Assembly: GCA_020832465.1 (NCBI GenBank)
Contig: JAFIER010000238.1
Location: 1 to 32,330 of the forward strand
Length of the DNA stretch: 32,330 bases
Direction: 5' to 3'
Source of the DNA: Bernardetiaceae bacterium
GTDB taxonomy: Bacteria; Bacteroidota; Bacteroidia; Cytophagales; Bernardetiaceae
Under the pieces are notes generated by a model. It worked only from the letters and a program-made list of their open reading frames with translations. It made no database searches and had not been told where the DNA came from. Shown here piece by piece: positions 1-7,896 of the stretch. How positions within the stretch are numbered: position 1 is the first letter of the stretch; the number at the start of each line of letters is the position of its first letter. Both the position numbers and the translations under genes were made by a program.

Positions 1-36
1 TTTCCAAATATAGCGATGCAACAACGCCAATATAAG

Positions 37-1017
37 TTATAAATATTGTTTTCGGAACTTTTTGGTATAAGATTTTTCTATAAAAGAAAAAAGTGCCGTA
101 GCTTGTTGCTGTGCTTGCACTTCCGAAATTTCGGCATTTTCCCAATCAACATGTATTTTGCTTATTTTTTTACGAAAACGAACTTTGCTACGCCTTGCAA
201 GCAATACTTTATTAGGATACAAACGAAAACCTAAAAATGGCAATCCGTGTGTAGTTTTGTTCAAATAACTTATTTTAAGCGTAAGAGCAAGTCTATCGGT
301 TAGATAATGTTTTATCTGCTGTTGAACTTTTTGTAAATACTTATGGTCGTTGTGCCAAACTACAAAATCGTCCATGTAGCGAACATAAGCCTTTGCTTTT
401 AGCTCCTGCTTTATAAAATGATCTGCAAAAGCCAAATAATGATTAGCAAAATACTGACTTGTCAGATTTCCGATAGGTACACCTTTGCCTTTTTGTGTTT
501 CATAACTCTTTAAAATGCGTTTAAACAAAAGCAATAAATCTGCATCTTTAAAACGACGCTCGAGTTGATGATATAAAATATTGTGGTCTATGCTATCAAA
601 ATACTTTCTTATATCCATTTTCAAGAAGTACTTGTACTCTTTTTGCAAGCTAAAAGCTTTATCTAAGGCACGAAAAGTACCTTTACCTATGCGTGTGGCA
701 TAGCTATCAGATATTTGAAATTTTTCAAAGTGTTCGTGACATACATTCATTATAGCGTGGTGCAATATACGCTCGGGGAAGGATGCGGCGCAAATTTGTC
801 GCTTTTTCGGATCATATATTGTAAAATAATGATAATCTCCGACCACAAGCTGCCCTTTGAGTATCTGACTTTGCAAATATTTTAGATTAGTTTTAAGATT
901 TTTGCCGTAAGCCATAACCTCTTTTTTATGCGACTTTCCCTTCTTTGCCTTATAATATGCCAATAGCAGATTATTCCACTCTGCTATCCTTGGCATTAGA
1001 TACCCTACTCGCTTCAT
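37..1017 (-). CDS. Diversity-generating retroelement reverse transcriptase
   Basis: This 326-residue protein is a complete group II-intron-like reverse transcriptase of the DGR class. It should copy the template repeat RNA into cDNA with errors at adenines, which then replaces the variable region of a target gene. The first catalytic aspartate is in LKMDIRKYFDSIDH (D135). Motif 4 reads IGNLTSQ (182-188), the DGR form in place of the QGxxxSP of other reverse transcriptases, and the catalytic YMDD box is at 214-217. There is no maturase, endonuclease or integrase domain, and the length fits the family. Its start overlaps the end of the upstream HRDC gene by 47 bases, so the two are probably translationally coupled. 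A shorter start at residue 8 is possible. Seen: motifs and overlap. Known: the SQ signature marks DGR enzymes. Confidence 0.95.
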   Translation of the reverse strand: MKRVGYLMPRIAEWNNLLLAYYKAKKGKSHKKEVMAYGKNLKTNLKYLQSQILKGQLVVGDYHYFTIYDPKKRQICAASFPERILHHAIMNVCHEHFEKFQISDSYATRIGKGTFRALDKAFSLQKEYKYFLKMDIRKYFDSIDHNILYHQLERRFKDADLLLLFKRILKSYETQKGKGVPIGNLTSQYFANHYLAFADHFIKQELKAKAYVRYMDDFVVWHNDHKYLQKVQQQIKHYLTDRLALTLKISYLNKTTHGLPFLGFRLYPNKVLLARRSKVRFRKKISKIHVDWENAEISEVQAQQQATALFSFIEKSYTKKFRKQYL

Positions 1018-1465
1018 CAGATAATTGTTTATAACATTCTAAAAATTGAACACCGTACTTTTCAGCCTTCATTTTTCCGATGCCTTTGATACTCGTAAGC
1101 GCACCGATACTAAGCTCAGGAAGCTGTGCCATTTGTGCTAATTGCGCATTCGTAAAAATTACAAACACAGATACAGCCTCTTTATCTGCGATTTCTTTTC
1201 GAGCTTTGCGCATTATAGCAAATTTTGCAAAAGTAACCTCGTCAAGTTCTTTCCGATAATCTACTTTGCTTTTCGGAGTCTGCTCCCCTAAGGTCGGCAA
1301 CAGATAACTCACGCAAACACACCAATAGGCATTTGCAGGCATCGTTACCAAATGCTTCTCGACTTCTATAATTTTATGACTACTCAAAAAAGCATTAAGC
1401 TCCTGCTCAAAAACAACCGAATCTAATATCGGTATAGTAAAAAGTTTAATTTGCATCATAATCAT
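971..1465 (-). CDS. HRDC-domain DGR accessory protein
   Basis: This small 164-residue protein has an N-terminal region beginning MQIKLFTIPILD and a C-terminal HRDC (helicase and RNase D C-terminal) helical domain at about 79-147. The HRDC pattern includes FTNAQLAQMAQLPE and the helix-turn IKGIGKMKAEKYG. HRDC proteins are a known alternative to the Avd accessory protein in DGR cassettes, where they are thought to help the reverse transcriptase bind nucleic acid. The gene lies directly upstream of, and overlaps, the reverse transcriptase, which fits that role. Three methionines in the first four residues make the exact start uncertain by up to nine bases. A terminator-like hairpin lies about 70 bases upstream, so expression needs read-through or its own promoter; I found no clear promoter box. 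Confidence 0.88.
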   Translation of the reverse strand: MIMMQIKLFTIPILDSVVFEQELNAFLSSHKIIEVEKHLVTMPANAYWCVCVSYLLPTLGEQTPKSKVDYRKELDEVTFAKFAIMRKARKEIADKEAVSVFVIFTNAQLAQMAQLPELSIGALTSIKGIGKMKAEKYGVQFLECYKQLSDEASRVSNAKDSRVE

Positions 1466-1514
1466 TTTGTGTCATGCACCTATCAAAAAGTGCTAATTCA
1501 TAATTAAAACCGAC

Positions 1515-1544
1515 GCACCCTAAAGGGTACGATACTGAAAAAAA
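1515..1544. repeat. Conserved box beside terminator, copy 1
   Basis: A 30-base sequence containing accctaaagggtacgatact and ending in an A tract is identical to the one at 28951-28980. Its core is a small palindrome (accct aa agggt). In both places it sits next to a GC hairpin and downstream of an FGE-domain gene with a variable-region-like end. Its function is unknown. Confidence 0.85.
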
Positions 1545-1561
1545 TTCCCCGCTTCGCGGGG
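1538..1561 (-). terminator. Rho-independent terminator after DGR target gene
   Basis: Read on the minus strand, a ccccgc/gcgggg stem with a three-base loop (1547-1561) is followed by aa and a run of seven T. It lies between the target gene and the HRDC-reverse transcriptase pair. An equivalent hairpin plus T tract, next to the same flanking box, follows the second FGE gene. Confidence 0.75.
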
Positions 1562-1583
1562 ATAACCACAACAATACCCGAAC

Positions 1584-1655
1584 GGTTTTGGTCTTGAAAT
1601 AGCCTTCTACATTTCGCTCACGCTACATTACGTTGGCTATTTCCCGACCAAAACC
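1584..1655. repeat. Long inverted repeat downstream of the variable region
   Basis: The arms 1584-1604 and 1635-1655 are reverse complements over 21 bases with two mismatches, around a 30-base loop. It begins about 36 bases after the stop codon that would be used in the shifted frame of the target gene (1692-1694). In the Bordetella phage BPP-1 DGR, a hairpin or cruciform just downstream of the variable region assists target recognition; this stem is longer but in a comparable place. Whether it serves that role here is inference. Confidence 0.8.
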
Positions 1656-2397
1656 TCTTGAGCTTAAATGAGGTAGGAGTAAAACCAACAGCTAAACTAC
1701 AGGGAGAGCAAACAAGCGGCAGCCGAGGCTTGAAACGGCTGGCGGGGTTGTTGAAGTTGCGGTTCGCCACACGGCAGTAGTCGGGGTAGAAGTCCCACGA
1801 GCCACCGCGCAGCAGGCGATACGTACCTCGTGGCTTATCTACCCAAGCCGAGCCATCCTTAGTCGCGCCTTTATAGCGATTGTGACAGTCGTCTTCGCAC
1901 CACTCCCGTACATTTCCACTCATATCATAAATGCCGAGTTGGTTGGGCTTTTTGAGTCCGACAGGCTTGCTCTCTTTGTGGCTATTGCCGTTATACCAAG
2001 CCACTTCGTTCACATCGTTACTGCCCGCATACTCAAAGCCCTCTTTGTGGTGTGTGCCTCCACGGGCGGCGTATTCCCACTGCGCTTCCGAAGGCAAAGC
2101 AAACTTCCATTCGCTCATTTCTTCGTTGAGTTTTGTGATAAACGTTTGGCAATCATTCCAACTCACCGTATCCACAGGGCGGTCTTTGCCTTTGAAATAA
2201 GCGGGGTTCTCACCCATCACGGCTTCCCATAGCTGCTGCAACACAGGGTATTTGCCTATCCAAAAGTCGGGGAGAGAGACTTTGTGTATGGGTTGTTCCT
2301 CTTCCCTTTTTTCACTTCCCATCATAAACTCTCCGCCTTTGACGAGGATAAGCTCGATGGGGATTTTTTTGTAATATAGGGTTTTGGTTTCCGTCAT
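1618..2397 (-). CDS. FGE/SUMF1-type lectin-fold protein, DGR target
   Basis: This 259-residue protein is a single formylglycine-generating-enzyme-like domain (C-type lectin fold), from GGEFMMGS at 21-28 through ALPSEAQWEYAARGG, GIYDMSGNVREWCEDD and LRGGSW at 196-201. It has no signal peptide. DGR targets commonly use this fold to display randomised ligand-binding residues rather than for catalysis. After W201, the codons for D, F, Y, P, D and Y all end in C, and they precede CRVANRNFNNP. This is what adenine mutagenesis of AAC codons would leave. The usual G-F-R ending is missing: the frame reads KPRLPLVCSPCSL and continues about 30 residues through the downstream inverted repeat. Skipping one base after codon 222 gives LGCRLFALPVV and a stop at 1692-1694, so a frameshift is likely and the true end may be 1692. 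Confidence 0.87.
   Translation of the reverse strand: MTETKTLYYKKIPIELILVKGGEFMMGSEKREEEQPIHKVSLPDFWIGKYPVLQQLWEAVMGENPAYFKGKDRPVDTVSWNDCQTFITKLNEEMSEWKFALPSEAQWEYAARGGTHHKEGFEYAGSNDVNEVAWYNGNSHKESKPVGLKKPNQLGIYDMSGNVREWCEDDCHNRYKGATKDGSAWVDKPRGTYRLLRGGSWDFYPDYCRVANRNFNNPASRFKPRLPLVCSPCSLAVGFTPTSFKLKRFWSGNSQRNVA
1709..1815 (-). other. DGR variable region (VR1)
   Basis: This is the 3' end of the target gene from LRGGSW onward. It holds a cluster of NNC codons (gac, ttc, tac, ccc, gac, tac, aac, ttc, aac, aac, agc, ttc), as expected from a template rich in AAC, and ends in a GC-rich stretch (cctcggctgccgc) where an initiation-of-mutagenic-homing site would lie. The template repeat itself is not in the window, so the exact limits are estimates. 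Confidence 0.72.
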
Positions 2398-2531
2398 ATT
2401 TTTTGGGGGTTATAGCCGTCGTTGAGGTTTGAAACCGTCAACGAGGGGGTTTGTCATTCTAATTTTTGGGTAATATAAGGAATTTTTTAAAAATACTCTC
2501 GTGGTGTCTGGTTCTCAAACGTGACACAAAT

Positions 2532-2573
2532 AGTTTCTCAAAACCATTTTGCAACACTCGGTTTTGAGAAACT
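2532..2573. repeat. Perfect 14-bp inverted repeat
   Basis: Arms agtttctcaaaacc and ggttttgagaaact flank a 14-base loop. No T tract follows, so it is not a standard terminator. It is upstream of both the DGR target and the SpoIIE gene. Confidence 0.8.
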
Positions 2574-2811
2574 GACAGCACGTGAAAGGAGGGGGTGCTT
2601 CTGGTCTTATATTTATGGTTTTAGTTCTGTGTTTTTGTCTTAGAAAAAGGGCTTTTTACCGAATAATTTAGTAGCTATGTAGATAAAGGCATAAATTTGT
2701 ATGTATAAGTTTGTACCTTCGATATACAACTTATTACTCACCATTTGCGTTATACAAAAGTCAATGTGTATTTTTTTATATCAAAAATATTTTTAAATTG
2801 TGTAAAAAGGT

Positions 2812-2819
2812 TACTTTTG
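2812..2819 (+). promoter_or_regulatory. Bacteroidota -7 box (TAnnTTTG) for SpoIIE gene
   Basis: The bases tacttttg match TAnnTTTG, 31 bases before the ATG at 2851. No TTTG -33 element is found at the ideal 19-21-base spacing, so the assignment rests on the -7 box and position only. Confidence 0.45.
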
Positions 2820-2850
2820 CTTTTGCATATAACTAACTAAATTCTAATCC

Positions 2851-5130
2851 ATGGCATCGAATCTATTTAGAGGCTATAAAATAACAATTCTTATTACGTT
2901 TCTTATCATTTCCATAGGTGCGCTTGGTCTGGGTTTTGCTCAGTTTATCAATCGTTTGGAATATGAAAAGTACTTGATTCGCAAGCAATTTGAACGGAGC
3001 GTATCTAATCTGGAGCTCATTATAATGGCTTGTGTCAATCACGTAGAGGGTATGCGCATCGAGAGTGAGGATTATTTTAATAATAGCCGTCAGAAAACTG
3101 ACCGTGAGCCTCTCTTTGAATTTTTAAAATACGATAGTGTAGCAAAATACACCCACTTAGATAGTCTTCCTTCTGGTTTTCCAACCGATATGACGGCAAA
3201 TTTAACAGGTCCTTTTGATGTAAATAACATCAAAGGCACAGACCTTGAGCGCGAGGTAAATATGGCACTTGCGCTTAATACTTCTTTTAAAGTAACGTCC
3301 TATCAAACGCCTAATGTAGCTTGGATTTATTATACATCACCACGGCTTATTTCTATTTACCCTTGGGTTACATCTTCGGTTTTTAAATATACAGACGATT
3401 TGCTCAGTCATGATTTTTATAGCCTTGCCGAGCCTCGTAAAAATCCATACAGAAATCTTTTCTGGACTCCGGCTTACATAGATGAGGCTGGCAAAGGCAT
3501 GATGGTTACTTGCGCTGCCCCTGTGTATGACTTTGATGAGTTTATGGGTAGCGTAGCACTTGACCTTACATTTGATTCTTTGAATAGCATTATTTCTAAT
3601 TCACAGCTCAACTTAGGCGAAATTTTTATTATCAATCGTCAGAATCAGTTGCTTGCCCACCCCGATTTAGTTAGTTCTTCAGATAGCAGTGTCAAACGCT
3701 TACAAGATGTATTCGATACAAAGCTATATGAAAAAGTTGGCAATCTTTGGGGTTATGAAGACCGTTCGGTGCATCTGGCTGCGGGTTATTTTATCTACTA
3801 TGAAAAGCTACCGAATACAGATTGGAAACTTATTTATTTAGTCCCGGAGTGGGATTTGTACTTTTCAGTATTGGGTAAAATTGGTTGGGGTTTACTATTT
3901 GTAGTTGTGAGCATGTCTGTTGTTATGCTTATTTCTAACCGTATTATTACAAAAGGATTTATCCAGCCTGCGAGTGGTCTTGTGGATCACCTTCAAAAAG
4001 AACATGCCGGTGTCGATGCTACTATAAATGCCAAAACACCAAAAAGTTGGAAAGTTTGGTATCAGATTATTTCTGATATTTTTAGTCAAAACCGCCGCCT
4101 CGTCTCGGAGCTCGAGGCGCACAACCGCAAGCTCGAGCAGCAAGTAAAAGAACGCACTGCCGAGCTCGAGCAGCAAGCCAAAGAACTTGCTCAAAAAAAT
4201 GATGACCTTATAGCCAGTGAAGAGGAAATCAGACAAGCTGCTGAGGAGCTTAGTGCTACTAACGACCATTTGGCTTATGCCAATCAGCAACTCATAGATA
4301 GGGAGGAAAAGCTCAATTTACAAAATCACAAACTCGAGGCTGCCTATAAAGAAATTCAATTGCAAAATGAGCATACTTATGCCAGCATTTCTTATGCAAG
4401 GCGCATTCAGCAAGCTATTTTGGGAAGTCAGGAGGGGATTATCGCTAATTTTAAATCGGGTTTTATTCTTTTCGAGCCCCGTGATATTGTATCAGGAGAT
4501 TTTTATTGGCATTCCCAAGTAGATGATTTACAGATTCTTATAGCAGCAGATTGCACAGGGCATGGCGTACCAGGCGCATTCATGACGGTTATGGGCAATG
4601 CGCTACTGAATGCTATTATCTTAGAAGAAAAAATCCGACAGCCTGATTTGATTCTAAGTCGCCTTGATGAGAAAGTACAAGCGGCTTTTCAAAACCAAAA
4701 CAACGGACACTCGCGCCGCCACGATGGCATGGATATGTCTGTATTGCTTATTGATAAAAAGAAAAAAACACTTGACTTTGCAGGAGCGAAATCCCCGCTT
4801 TGCTACGTCAGGGAAGATAAGATGTATCGCATTAAAGGCTCGCCCTACCCTATTGGTAGTTCACAATTTTCAAACAAACACTTTGAAAATCACCAACTTG
4901 AATTACAAAAAGGAGATAAAATTTATATCTTTTCCGATGGTTACCAAGACCAATTCGGGGGCGCAGAAAATCGTAAATTTATGAGTAAAAATTTCAGAAA
5001 TCTTTTGCTTAATATTGCAGCCCTGCCTATGAAAGCCCAAAAAATAAGGCTCGAGCAGGAGCTTCAATCTTGGAAAAATGAGCAAAAGCAAACCGATGAT
5101 ATTCTTGTTATTGGGTTAGAAATTTTATAA
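2851..5130 (+). CDS. Cache-domain sensor with SpoIIE-type PP2C phosphatase
   Basis: This 759-residue membrane signalling protein has a transmembrane segment at about 12-32, an extracytoplasmic double-Cache-like sensor at about 33-340 and a second transmembrane segment at 345-365. A long Glu/Gln-rich coiled coil follows at about 412-505, then a SpoIIE/PP2C serine phosphatase domain from about 515. Metal-binding aspartates are visible in IVSGDFYW (D550), IAADCTGHGVPGAF (D567) and the late YIFSDGYQDQFGG. Such proteins usually dephosphorylate anti-anti-sigma or related partner proteins in response to an external signal; the ligand and partner are not evident here. The gene stands alone, divergent from the DGR, with its own -7 box. 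The ATG at 2851 follows an AT-rich leader without a strong Shine-Dalgarno site, which is normal in this phylum. Confidence 0.93.
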   Translation: MASNLFRGYKITILITFLIISIGALGLGFAQFINRLEYEKYLIRKQFERSVSNLELIIMACVNHVEGMRIESEDYFNNSRQKTDREPLFEFLKYDSVAKYTHLDSLPSGFPTDMTANLTGPFDVNNIKGTDLEREVNMALALNTSFKVTSYQTPNVAWIYYTSPRLISIYPWVTSSVFKYTDDLLSHDFYSLAEPRKNPYRNLFWTPAYIDEAGKGMMVTCAAPVYDFDEFMGSVALDLTFDSLNSIISNSQLNLGEIFIINRQNQLLAHPDLVSSSDSSVKRLQDVFDTKLYEKVGNLWGYEDRSVHLAAGYFIYYEKLPNTDWKLIYLVPEWDLYFSVLGKIGWGLLFVVVSMSVVMLISNRIITKGFIQPASGLVDHLQKEHAGVDATINAKTPKSWKVWYQIISDIFSQNRRLVSELEAHNRKLEQQVKERTAELEQQAKELAQKNDDLIASEEEIRQAAEELSATNDHLAYANQQLIDREEKLNLQNHKLEAAYKEIQLQNEHTYASISYARRIQQAILGSQEGIIANFKSGFILFEPRDIVSGDFYWHSQVDDLQILIAADCTGHGVPGAFMTVMGNALLNAIILEEKIRQPDLILSRLDEKVQAAFQNQNNGHSRRHDGMDMSVLLIDKKKKTLDFAGAKSPLCYVREDKMYRIKGSPYPIGSSQFSNKHFENHQLELQKGDKIYIFSDGYQDQFGGAENRKFMSKNFRNLLLNIAALPMKAQKIRLEQELQSWKNEQKQTDDILVIGLEIL

Positions 5131-5359
5131 CTTTGGGTAAAATATTTGAAAGCAGCGTTTTTAGCAAGGGCTATTTCATATTGATACTCGGTAGCATACC
5201 CAAACAGCAACCCAGTTAGTTTTGGAATGCACACAGGTTTGGCATTGAGTCATCATTTTTTTTAGCTTAGAGAAACAAAGTGTCTGTTACGAATATGACA
5301 TTTCATAAAGTTGCTCAAAAACGCAATATGACAAACTTAATAACTACCCTATTCTCCCT

Positions 5360-6529
5360 ATGCAAAAATACGATTACATCATAGCTGGCGGTGGCTGTGC
5401 GGGGCTTACTTTAGCCTATAAAATGGCTTGCTCTTCGCTCTGTCAAAAGCGCATTCTTATCATTGATAAAGCTATAAAGCAACGCAATGACCGCACCTGG
5501 AGCTTTTGGACAAACAAAGCCACAGATTTTGATACCATTGTATATAAATCTTGGCAAAATATTGAGTTTATTACAGATAGCCGTGCGCAGGTTTTTCCGC
5601 TCCCTACGATGCAATACAAAACCATAAGAGGCATAGATTTTTATGATTTTGTAGATAAAAAATTATCCGAATTTGCTAACATCGAGCGCAAGCAGGAAAC
5701 GATAACCCAGATTCAGGAGGTTGCTCAGGGTATTGATTTGCATACAGAAGAAGGAGGTCATTACCGAGCGGATTTTATATTTGATTCTTGCTTTTCGCCA
5801 GATGATTTAAATTTATCAAATAGCCATTCGCATTATTTATTGCAACATTTTAAGGGCTATGTATTGCGAACAGCGGAGGATAGTTTTGACGATAGCAAGG
5901 TAAGAATGTTTGATTTTCGTGTACCTCAGCGCAATGCGGTACGTTTTTTTTATATATTGCCCTTTTCTAAGCGTGAAGCGCTTGTCGAGTACACTATTTT
6001 TTCTCAATCCTTAGAGCAAGAAGCCGATTATGAAATCCCCTTGCGCACTTATATAGACGGTCAGCTCGCCCTTTCCAATTATGAAATCATAGAAACAGAG
6101 TTTGGCGTAATCCCAATGACCGACTATGCTTTTGAGCGCAAAATAAGTGCACGGCACATGAGCATAGGCACAAAAGCAGGCATGGCAAAAGCCACTACAG
6201 GCTATGCTTTTTTGCGCATTCAGCGCGATGCTGATGCGATTGTGGCTTCACTTATCAAAAAAAATACGCCTTTTTACGATAAGTTCAAAAAAAATTCTTT
6301 AATTCGCTATAATGATACGCTACTGCTCGATATTATGGAGCGCGATGCAGAGCGAATTCGTCCGATTTTTATAGATTTGTTTAACAATAATCCGATTGAA
6401 AGATTATTAGGATTTTTAGATGAGCAAATCAGCACCATTGAAATTTTTAAAATTATGCTCTCTGTGCCAAGCGCACCCTTTATCAAATCTATTGGACGAG
6501 ACTTACATAATAAAACGCTAACAAAATGA
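5360..6529 (+). CDS. crtY: Lycopene beta-cyclase (CrtY family)
   Basis: This 389-residue flavoprotein cyclises the ends of lycopene to give beta-carotene at the membrane. The N-terminus carries the dinucleotide-binding loop YIIAGGGCAGLTLAYKM, followed by a conserved DRTWSFW segment (44-50). The mid-protein LPFSKREALVEYTIFS is typical of the CrtY/CrtL family, and the length is normal for bacterial CrtY. No other carotenoid genes (crtB, crtI, crtZ) are nearby. The next gene, a DUF445 membrane protein, begins seven bases after the stop and is probably co-transcribed. The 229-base spacer before the gene shows no clear TAnnTTTG box. The product is likely the orange or yellow carotenoid common in Cytophagales. 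Confidence 0.93.
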   Translation: MQKYDYIIAGGGCAGLTLAYKMACSSLCQKRILIIDKAIKQRNDRTWSFWTNKATDFDTIVYKSWQNIEFITDSRAQVFPLPTMQYKTIRGIDFYDFVDKKLSEFANIERKQETITQIQEVAQGIDLHTEEGGHYRADFIFDSCFSPDDLNLSNSHSHYLLQHFKGYVLRTAEDSFDDSKVRMFDFRVPQRNAVRFFYILPFSKREALVEYTIFSQSLEQEADYEIPLRTYIDGQLALSNYEIIETEFGVIPMTDYAFERKISARHMSIGTKAGMAKATTGYAFLRIQRDADAIVASLIKKNTPFYDKFKKNSLIRYNDTLLLDIMERDAERIRPIFIDLFNNNPIERLLGFLDEQISTIEIFKIMLSVPSAPFIKSIGRDLHNKTLTK

Positions 6530-6536
6530 TATTATT

Positions 6537-7742
6537 TTGAGTATTTCAGAAATATTACTCTACTTAGCCATTCCGATATCGAGTGGGCTGGTAGGCTGGG
6601 GCACAAATATTTTGGCTATAAAAATGACCTTCTACCCCGTAGAGGCTATTGGCATAAGACCCTTCGTATGGCAGGGAATTATACCCTCCAAAGCCCTTAA
6701 AATAGCCAATAAATCCGTCGATTTGCTCACAGGCAAACTGCTCAAAATAGATGAGCAATTTGCTAAAATTGAGCCACATAGAGTAGCTCAAGAAATTCAA
6801 ACAGACCTCAAAGCACTCTCACGCCGAATCATAAACGAAGCCATGGAAGCACAAGCACCAAGACTTTGGGAAAAACTGCCCGATTCGCTCAAGCAAACTG
6901 CTTATGAAAGAGTGAGCGAAGAGCTCCCAGAGGTTGTAGTGCTTGTATTGCAAGATGTAAAAACAGAAATAAAGCAAATTTTAGATTTAAAAACGCTTAC
7001 TATCAAGTCGCTGACACAAAATAAGGCACTGCTCAACGAAATCTTTATCCGATGTGGACGTGAAGAGTTTCGTTTTATCGAGCGTTCAGGCATTTATTTC
7101 GGGACGGGCTTCGGCATTATACAGATGTTTGTATGCTATTTTTATAATCCTTGGTGGCTGCTGCCCGCTTTTGGTTTGCTTATCGGATATGCTACAAATT
7201 ATCTGGCTATCAATTTGATATTCAGACCCTTAAAACCCCGATATTATTTCTTTGGAAAAATTAAGGTGCAGGGGCTTTTTCTCAAAAGGCAACACGAAGT
7301 AGCTGATGAATATGCGGGTATTATCACTGAAGAAATTCTGACTACACGGAATATATTTGACTTTATGTTGCGAGGTCCGGGTTCGGCTAAGTTTGCACAA
7401 ATTGTGCGCAGCCGTGTAGTACATGCCATAGATGACCTCACGGGAAGTGCAAAGCCTATTATCAATATTTGGGCTGAAAAAGAACTTGCCGCTATCAAAA
7501 ATATTGCCGTTTATCGCTTCTTAGAAGAGCTTCCACTCACTTTGCGCGCCTCTTTTCCTTATGCAGAGGAAGCATTGAATATGCGTGAAATGTTACGAAC
7601 AAAAATGAAGCAACTCACACCTACAGAGTTTGTGTCGTTTTTGCGCCCCGCCTTTCAAGAAGACGAATGGATACTCATTTTGGTAGGTGCAATTTTGGGT
7701 ATGCTTGCTGGCATTATGCAGTTTATACTTTTGTTTTTGTAA
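6537..7742 (+). CDS. DUF445 family membrane protein
   Basis: This 401-residue protein belongs to the DUF445 (YheB-like) family, whose biochemical role is not established. It has an N-terminal membrane segment containing GWGTNILAIKMTFYP, a central hydrophobic pair at about 190-225 with the matching GYATNYLAINLIFRP, and a C-terminal membrane anchor (ILILVGAILGMLAGIMQFILLFL). The two ATN-LAI-(M/L)-F-P copies show an internal duplication characteristic of the family. The start is TTG at 6537: the only nearby ATG, at 6526, hits a stop within a few codons. It follows crtY by seven bases, so the two form a likely operon, though no functional link between them is known to me. Confidence 0.88.
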   Translation: MSISEILLYLAIPISSGLVGWGTNILAIKMTFYPVEAIGIRPFVWQGIIPSKALKIANKSVDLLTGKLLKIDEQFAKIEPHRVAQEIQTDLKALSRRIINEAMEAQAPRLWEKLPDSLKQTAYERVSEELPEVVVLVLQDVKTEIKQILDLKTLTIKSLTQNKALLNEIFIRCGREEFRFIERSGIYFGTGFGIIQMFVCYFYNPWWLLPAFGLLIGYATNYLAINLIFRPLKPRYYFFGKIKVQGLFLKRQHEVADEYAGIITEEILTTRNIFDFMLRGPGSAKFAQIVRSRVVHAIDDLTGSAKPIINIWAEKELAAIKNIAVYRFLEELPLTLRASFPYAEEALNMREMLRTKMKQLTPTEFVSFLRPAFQEDEWILILVGAILGMLAGIMQFILLFL

Positions 7743-7822
7743 ACATATAAGTTGGAAATAATATTTCTGCTGGTAGCAACAAAGCGCCAGCTTCGTTCTA
7801 AACTTATTACCGAAGCAGGAGT

Positions 7823-7842
7823 CCCGAAGCAGGAGCTTCGGG
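7823..7842. repeat. Small REP-like hairpin after DUF445 gene
   Basis: A seven-bp stem cccgaag/cttcggg with a six-base loop, preceded by a second ccgaagcaggag copy. There is no T tract, so it is not a clear terminator. It is probably a dispersed intergenic repeat. Confidence 0.45.
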
Positions 7843-7880
7843 CTACAGCGTAAAAAATAATATTTAAAACCTGAATTATT

Positions 7881-7888
7881 TATATTTG
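7881..7888 (+). promoter_or_regulatory. Bacteroidota -7 box (TAnnTTTG)
   Basis: The bases tatatttg match TAnnTTTG exactly. The ATG at 7897 is only eight bases further on, which would make the message almost leaderless, or else places the true start at the in-frame ATG at 7930. Confidence 0.5.
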
Positions 7889-7896
7889 CACTTTTT

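Larger units (their letters stand above)
2398..2850. other. Intergenic region between divergent genes, with inverted repeats
   Basis: No convincing gene. It holds a 24-base near-palindrome at 2420-2443 (cgttgaggtttgaaaccg core) that resembles the interspersed repeats near 28755 and 32300. It also holds a perfect 14-bp inverted repeat (arms 2532-2545 and 2560-2573, agtttctcaaaacc). The right part is AT-rich and carries the promoter of the SpoIIE gene. No clear promoter box was found for the DGR target on the minus strand. Confidence 0.7.

Noticed and set aside
37-1017. Reverse transcriptase as part of a group II intron or retron
   Set aside because: There is no maturase or endonuclease domain and no intron RNA or msr-msd structure visible; the SQ form of motif 4 and the HRDC neighbour fit a DGR.
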